The position numbers and the translations under genes were made by a program. From assembly GCA_030706665.1 (NCBI GenBank), contig JAUZOB010000132.1:1-8576 (forward strand): a stretch of 8,576 nt of DNA. Reading direction: 5' to 3'. Positions 6,061 to 8,576 of this stretch are shown in pieces (within the stretch, counting starts at the first letter, position 1; every line of letters starts with the position of its first letter). Source of the DNA: Bacteroidota bacterium (GTDB taxonomy: Bacteria > Bacteroidota > Bacteroidia > Bacteroidales > Prolixibacteraceae). Below the pieces are notes generated by a model that saw only the letters and a list, made by a program, of their open reading frames with translations, did not search any database and had not been told where the DNA came from.

Positions 6061-7113
6061 ATGGTTAAGATAGGAGATAAAGTAAGATACATGAGCACAA
6101 CCGGTGGGGGTACTGTAACCGGTCTCATTGGAAAAAACATGGCTAACGTCGAAGATAGTGACGGATTTGAAGTCCCTTGTTTGATTTCTGATCTGGTTGT
6201 GATCGAAGAGGCTGAAAGTTATGAAGTAGGGAAAAAGAAACAGAAATCTAAATCTGTAGCTGCTCCCGAAGAGAAAGCTCCGGTAGCAGAAAAGCCTTCA
6301 GTAAAAGGCGAGATTATTACGGGCAGGGATAAGCCTTCTTTTCTGATGGTTTTTGTTCCTGATCAACCCTCTAATCCAGTGGGAGGTGAAATCGATGCTT
6401 ATTTGATCAATGATTGCAATTATAAAGTATTATACCGGTATTCTCATTTTGACGGGAGTAACTATCAGTCAGTTCTTTCTGGAGAAATGGCCCCGAATAC
6501 AAAGGTTAAATTAGAAAGTTTCTCGCAGACAGAGCTTAATACTTTACCCGTTTTTTTATTTGAATTGATCTATTTCAAGGATAAGGATGATAAACTGAAT
6601 GCTCCGGTTGTGAAGGAAATCTCGGTTAATCCCGTTAAATTTTATAAAGAGAAGACTTTTACAAAGACTCCATATTTCAAGAAACCGGCATTGCTGTATT
6701 CTCTTTTGGTAAATGTCAATGAAAGCATTGAGAACATTACTGAGAAGGATTTTAAAGAAATGGTGAGGCAGAAACAAAAGGATGTGGCTGCCGATAAGGT
6801 TGAAAAACCTAAACGGGTAAGAACTCCCGAGCTTATTGAAATAGACCTTCATATCCATGAATTGATTGACGATACCCGGGGACTTACAAATACAGAGATG
6901 CTAAAAATTCAAATGGATCGTTTTCATGAAGAGTTGGATTCTGCAATTCAAAACAGGGTGAAAAAAGTTGTATTTATTCATGGGATTGGAAATGGTACGT
7001 TGAAGCAGGAAGTCCGACGTGAATTATCAACCCGGTATAAGAAGTATTCTTTCCAGGACGCTTCGTTCCAGGAATATGGATATGGCGCTACAATGGTTGT
7101 GTTGAGTAAGTAA
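6061..7113 (+). CDS. DUF2027 protein with C-terminal Smr (MutS2-type) nuclease domain
   Basis: This 350-residue cytoplasmic protein has three parts. Residues 1-50 form a small Gly/Val-rich beta barrel resembling a KOW/Tudor-like fold. A low-complexity Lys/Ala/Glu/Pro linker (about 55-85) joins it to a beta-rich DUF2027 region (about 86-215). A charged linker then leads to a C-terminal Smr domain (about 258-350). The Smr hallmarks are DLH at 262-264, HGIGNGTLK at 307-315 and the closing EYGYGATMVV near 338-347. Smr domains in MutS2 and in stand-alone proteins can nick DNA or cleave RNA, and some act on stalled ribosomes. No MutS ATPase part is present, so this is not MutS2. The architecture is typical of Bacteroidota, but its substrate is not established as far as I know. 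It stands alone between its own promoter and terminator. Confidence 0.85.
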   Translation: MVKIGDKVRYMSTTGGGTVTGLIGKNMANVEDSDGFEVPCLISDLVVIEEAESYEVGKKKQKSKSVAAPEEKAPVAEKPSVKGEIITGRDKPSFLMVFVPDQPSNPVGGEIDAYLINDCNYKVLYRYSHFDGSNYQSVLSGEMAPNTKVKLESFSQTELNTLPVFLFELIYFKDKDDKLNAPVVKEISVNPVKFYKEKTFTKTPYFKKPALLYSLLVNVNESIENITEKDFKEMVRQKQKDVAADKVEKPKRVRTPELIEIDLHIHELIDDTRGLTNTEMLKIQMDRFHEELDSAIQNRVKKVVFIHGIGNGTLKQEVRRELSTRYKKYSFQDASFQEYGYGATMVVLSK

Positions 7114-7132
7114 AACTATAATTTACATTTAG

Positions 7133-7177
7133 GAAAGGGCTATTTTCGGATTGAAAGTGGCCCTTTCTTATTTTATT
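7133..7177 (+). terminator. Intrinsic terminator after the DUF2027-Smr gene
   Basis: GAAAGGGC at 7133-7140 pairs with GCCCTTTC at 7160-7167. Two inner pairs (7141-7142 with 7158-7159, one of them G-T) extend the stem to ten around a 15-base loop. The T-rich tail TTATTTTATT at 7168-7177 follows on the + strand, as expected for Rho-independent termination. The hairpin begins 20 bases after the Smr stop. The convergent acetyltransferase gene ends at 7173, inside the tail, so the same stem may also end that transcript, though its minus-strand tail is less T-rich. Confidence 0.8.
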
Positions 7178-7703
7178 CAAAGAATTCTTCGGGGTAAACC
7201 ACCATTCCAAAGACATCATTAAGGGATCCGGGATTCAATTCCAATACCATAAAATAATCATCCGGTACATCTAACGGACATAATACCCCATAATGAGAAG
7301 CATTTCGGAATCCAAATTTTGGATAGTATTCCGCATGTCCTAATACAACGATTGAATCAAAATTTAATTTGGTGGCAACTTTTATTCCCTCTTTGATTAA
7401 TGCTTTTCCAATTCCCTGTTTTTGATATCCAGGTAGAACCGACATAGGTGCAAGGGCAAGAGAGGTCACGTCAGTATGCTCTCCTTTGATTTTTACAGGG
7501 GTAAAAAGAATATGCCCTACTATTTGATCATCACAAATTGCAACAATCGAAAGTTCGGGAATGAAGTAAGGAGCTTTATGTATTCGTTCGACCATTCGTC
7601 CTTCGGTTCCGTCACTAAACGGTAATCCATCAAAGGCTTTTTCAATAAGAGCTTTGACAATGGGAAGGTCTTCTTCTCTTTCTTCTCTCAATTGTATTTT
7701 CAT
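7173..7703 (-). CDS. GNAT family N-acetyltransferase, YhbS-like
   Basis: This is a single-domain 176-residue cytoplasmic acetyltransferase. Strand 1 and helix 1 open with an R-x-E-x(3)-D pattern (6-12). The central strands read LSIVAICDDQIVGHILF (51-67). Acetyl-CoA motif A is VLPGYQKQGIGKALI (89-103), with the Q-x-x-G-x-G pyrophosphate loop at 94-99. The YYPKFGF block at 126-132 is typical of motif B in the YhbS group (COG3153). The acceptor cannot be told from sequence: GNAT members acetylate small amines, antibiotics or protein N-termini. It is a lone minus-strand gene converging on the Smr gene. A near-consensus -7 element (TATCTTTA, minus strand, 7744-7751) lies about 40 bases before the ATG and could be its promoter. 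Confidence 0.85.
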   Translation of the reverse strand: MKIQLREEREEDLPIVKALIEKAFDGLPFSDGTEGRMVERIHKAPYFIPELSIVAICDDQIVGHILFTPVKIKGEHTDVTSLALAPMSVLPGYQKQGIGKALIKEGIKVATKLNFDSIVVLGHAEYYPKFGFRNASHYGVLCPLDVPDDYFMVLELNPGSLNDVFGMVVYPEEFFE

Positions 7704-7928
7704 GATCTTGTGTGCGCTGATTATCTATTTATTTCTTCTACCTTAAAGATACTTATAGTTTGTTGATAAAAAATACGTTTTACTCGTTTATTCCTTCTTT
7801 TGTTACTCTTCTGAATAGAATTGTAAATTTATAAATGAAGATAATGTATATATCCACATCTTTTTTGGCTACAATAGACCCATGATAAGCAATACAGAGT
7901 ATATTTAATCGATAAATATTTTTGAATA

Positions 7929-8234
7929 ATGAATGATATTTTTAACCTGCTTTTACGGGTCGGTCTCTCTTATGGTTTACACGATAAAGAAGCTTTTGTC
8001 GAGAAATTTAGTGAAGTGCTTAAAGATAAAATGGGTGATGAACTCCAGGCAGAGAAAGTCGGGCAGTTTATTCTTGACCAGATGCAAATGTTAAAGGATC
8101 AGCTGACAGCTGAGCAAATTCTCTCTCATTCTTTTTCTAAAGGGAATAAAGATCTGAAAGATCAGATAGAAGAGTTAACCAAGGCGGTGAAAGAATTGAA
8201 TGAGAATGTGAAACATCAGAATAAAAACAGTTAG
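7929..8234 (+). CDS. Small helical protein coupled to a UbiB-like gene; possibly phasin-like
   Basis: The 101 residues are predicted almost wholly helical. A short apolar segment (IFNLLLRVGLSYGL, 4-17) is followed by amphipathic charged helices, and the C-terminal third (about 74-96) shows heptad-like Leu/Val spacing suggesting a coiled coil. There is no signal peptide, Cys or catalytic motif. The TAG stop is two bases before the ATG of the ABC1/UbiB-like gene, so the two are surely co-transcribed and probably translationally coupled. The layout (apolar N-terminal helix, acidic-basic middle, coiled-coil tail, next to UbiB) recalls small phasin-like proteins (COG3937 type) that neighbour UbiB-family genes in other bacteria. 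That match is inferred from memory and shape, not alignment. The start is the only well-placed ATG; a TAnnTTTG match sits just upstream. Confidence 0.8.
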   Translation: MNDIFNLLLRVGLSYGLHDKEAFVEKFSEVLKDKMGDELQAEKVGQFILDQMQMLKDQLTAEQILSHSFSKGNKDLKDQIEELTKAVKELNENVKHQNKNS

Positions 8235-8236
8235 AG

Positions 8237-8576
8237 ATGCGACTTACAAGGATCTATATTATTTATCTGCAGCTTATAAGAGCCAAAGAGATTTTATTTG
8301 TATTACTGAAACACGGAATGAGAGAATGGCTAAGTCGCAGTAAGTTTGGAAGGCGTTTTTTCTCCCCTCGCAAAGGAAGTCAGCGGCAGGTACATACAAC
8401 TCAGGAACGATTGCGAATTACCATTGAGGAGTTGGGACCTACTTATATCAAGTTCGGACAGATACTGGCAGACAGACCAGATATTGTAGCGGAACGTTTC
8501 AGAAATGAATTAAAGAAACTTCAGTCAAAAGCAATTCCGTTAGATGATGAGATTGCCCTGAACCTGATTGAAAAGG
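8237..8576 (+). CDS. ABC1/UbiB-family atypical kinase-like protein (N-terminal part, cut by window edge)
   Basis: The frame opens with ATG at 8237 and runs without stop to the last base, giving 113 complete codons. The diagnostic sequence is LGPTYIKFGQILADRPDIV (66-84). It contains the KxGQ motif (K72-Q75) that defines ABC1/UbiB/AarF proteins, followed by the usual F-x(3)-L-x-x-LQ pattern and a Pro at 101. The kinase-fold ATP-binding residues lie beyond the window. The basic N-terminal 50 residues precede the conserved region. UbiB members support quinone or lipid metabolism at the membrane and show ATPase rather than protein-kinase behaviour. Bacteroidota make menaquinone rather than ubiquinone, so the exact role here is open and I do not assign ubiB as a symbol. 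It follows the small helical gene by two bases in one operon. Confidence 0.88.
   Translation, partial: MRLTRIYIIYLQLIRAKEILFVLLKHGMREWLSRSKFGRRFFSPRKGSQRQVHTTQERLRITIEELGPTYIKFGQILADRPDIVAERFRNELKKLQSKAIPLDDEIALNLIEK

Overview
The window looks like a chromosomal segment of a Bacteroidota bacterium, most likely Bacteroidales. The evidence is the promoter style (TAnnTTTG -7 elements ahead of several genes and no clear Shine-Dalgarno sequences), a DUF2027-Smr protein, a long-form QueA and a secreted GH3 beta-glucosidase. Most genes are about 43-45% G+C by hand count. Two stretches are clearly more AT-rich: the left-edge gene (about 28%) and the dehydratase/reductase pair at 2777-3743 (about 32-35%).

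Layout: (1) 1-282, the 3' end of an unrecognised AT-rich gene closed by a strong hairpin terminator. (2) 460-2661 (+), a secreted GH3 beta-glucosidase of the BglX type with its own promoter-like site. (3) 2777-3743 (-), an overlapping pair: a pterin-4a-carbinolamine dehydratase followed by a small ferredoxin-NADP-reductase-like flavoprotein. A perfect inverted repeat separates it from the convergent glucosidase gene. (4) 3744-4035, an intergenic stretch with a large palindrome and no convincing gene. (5) 4036-5965 (-), an N-terminally anchored or exported MsrA followed by a QueA-family tRNA-modifying enzyme. (6) 6061-7113 (+), a DUF2027-Smr protein with the best promoter in the window and a terminator shared with the convergent gene. 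(7) 7173-7703 (-), a YhbS-like GNAT acetyltransferase. (8) 7929-8576 (+), a small helical protein two bases ahead of an ABC1/UbiB-family kinase-like gene that runs off the right edge.

Most of the window is housekeeping and stress-repair content: tRNA queuosine modification, methionine sulfoxide repair, glycoside hydrolysis and acetylation. I do not see a defence island, mobile element, CRISPR array or RNA gene. Three places most merit a second look. The dehydratase/reductase overlap could be a compact pterin-recycling cassette. The small helical protein coupled to the UbiB-like gene resembles the phasin-like partners of UbiB in other phyla. The QueA has an insertion of roughly 40 residues ahead of its C-terminal conserved block. 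All family assignments come from motifs read by eye, without database searches.
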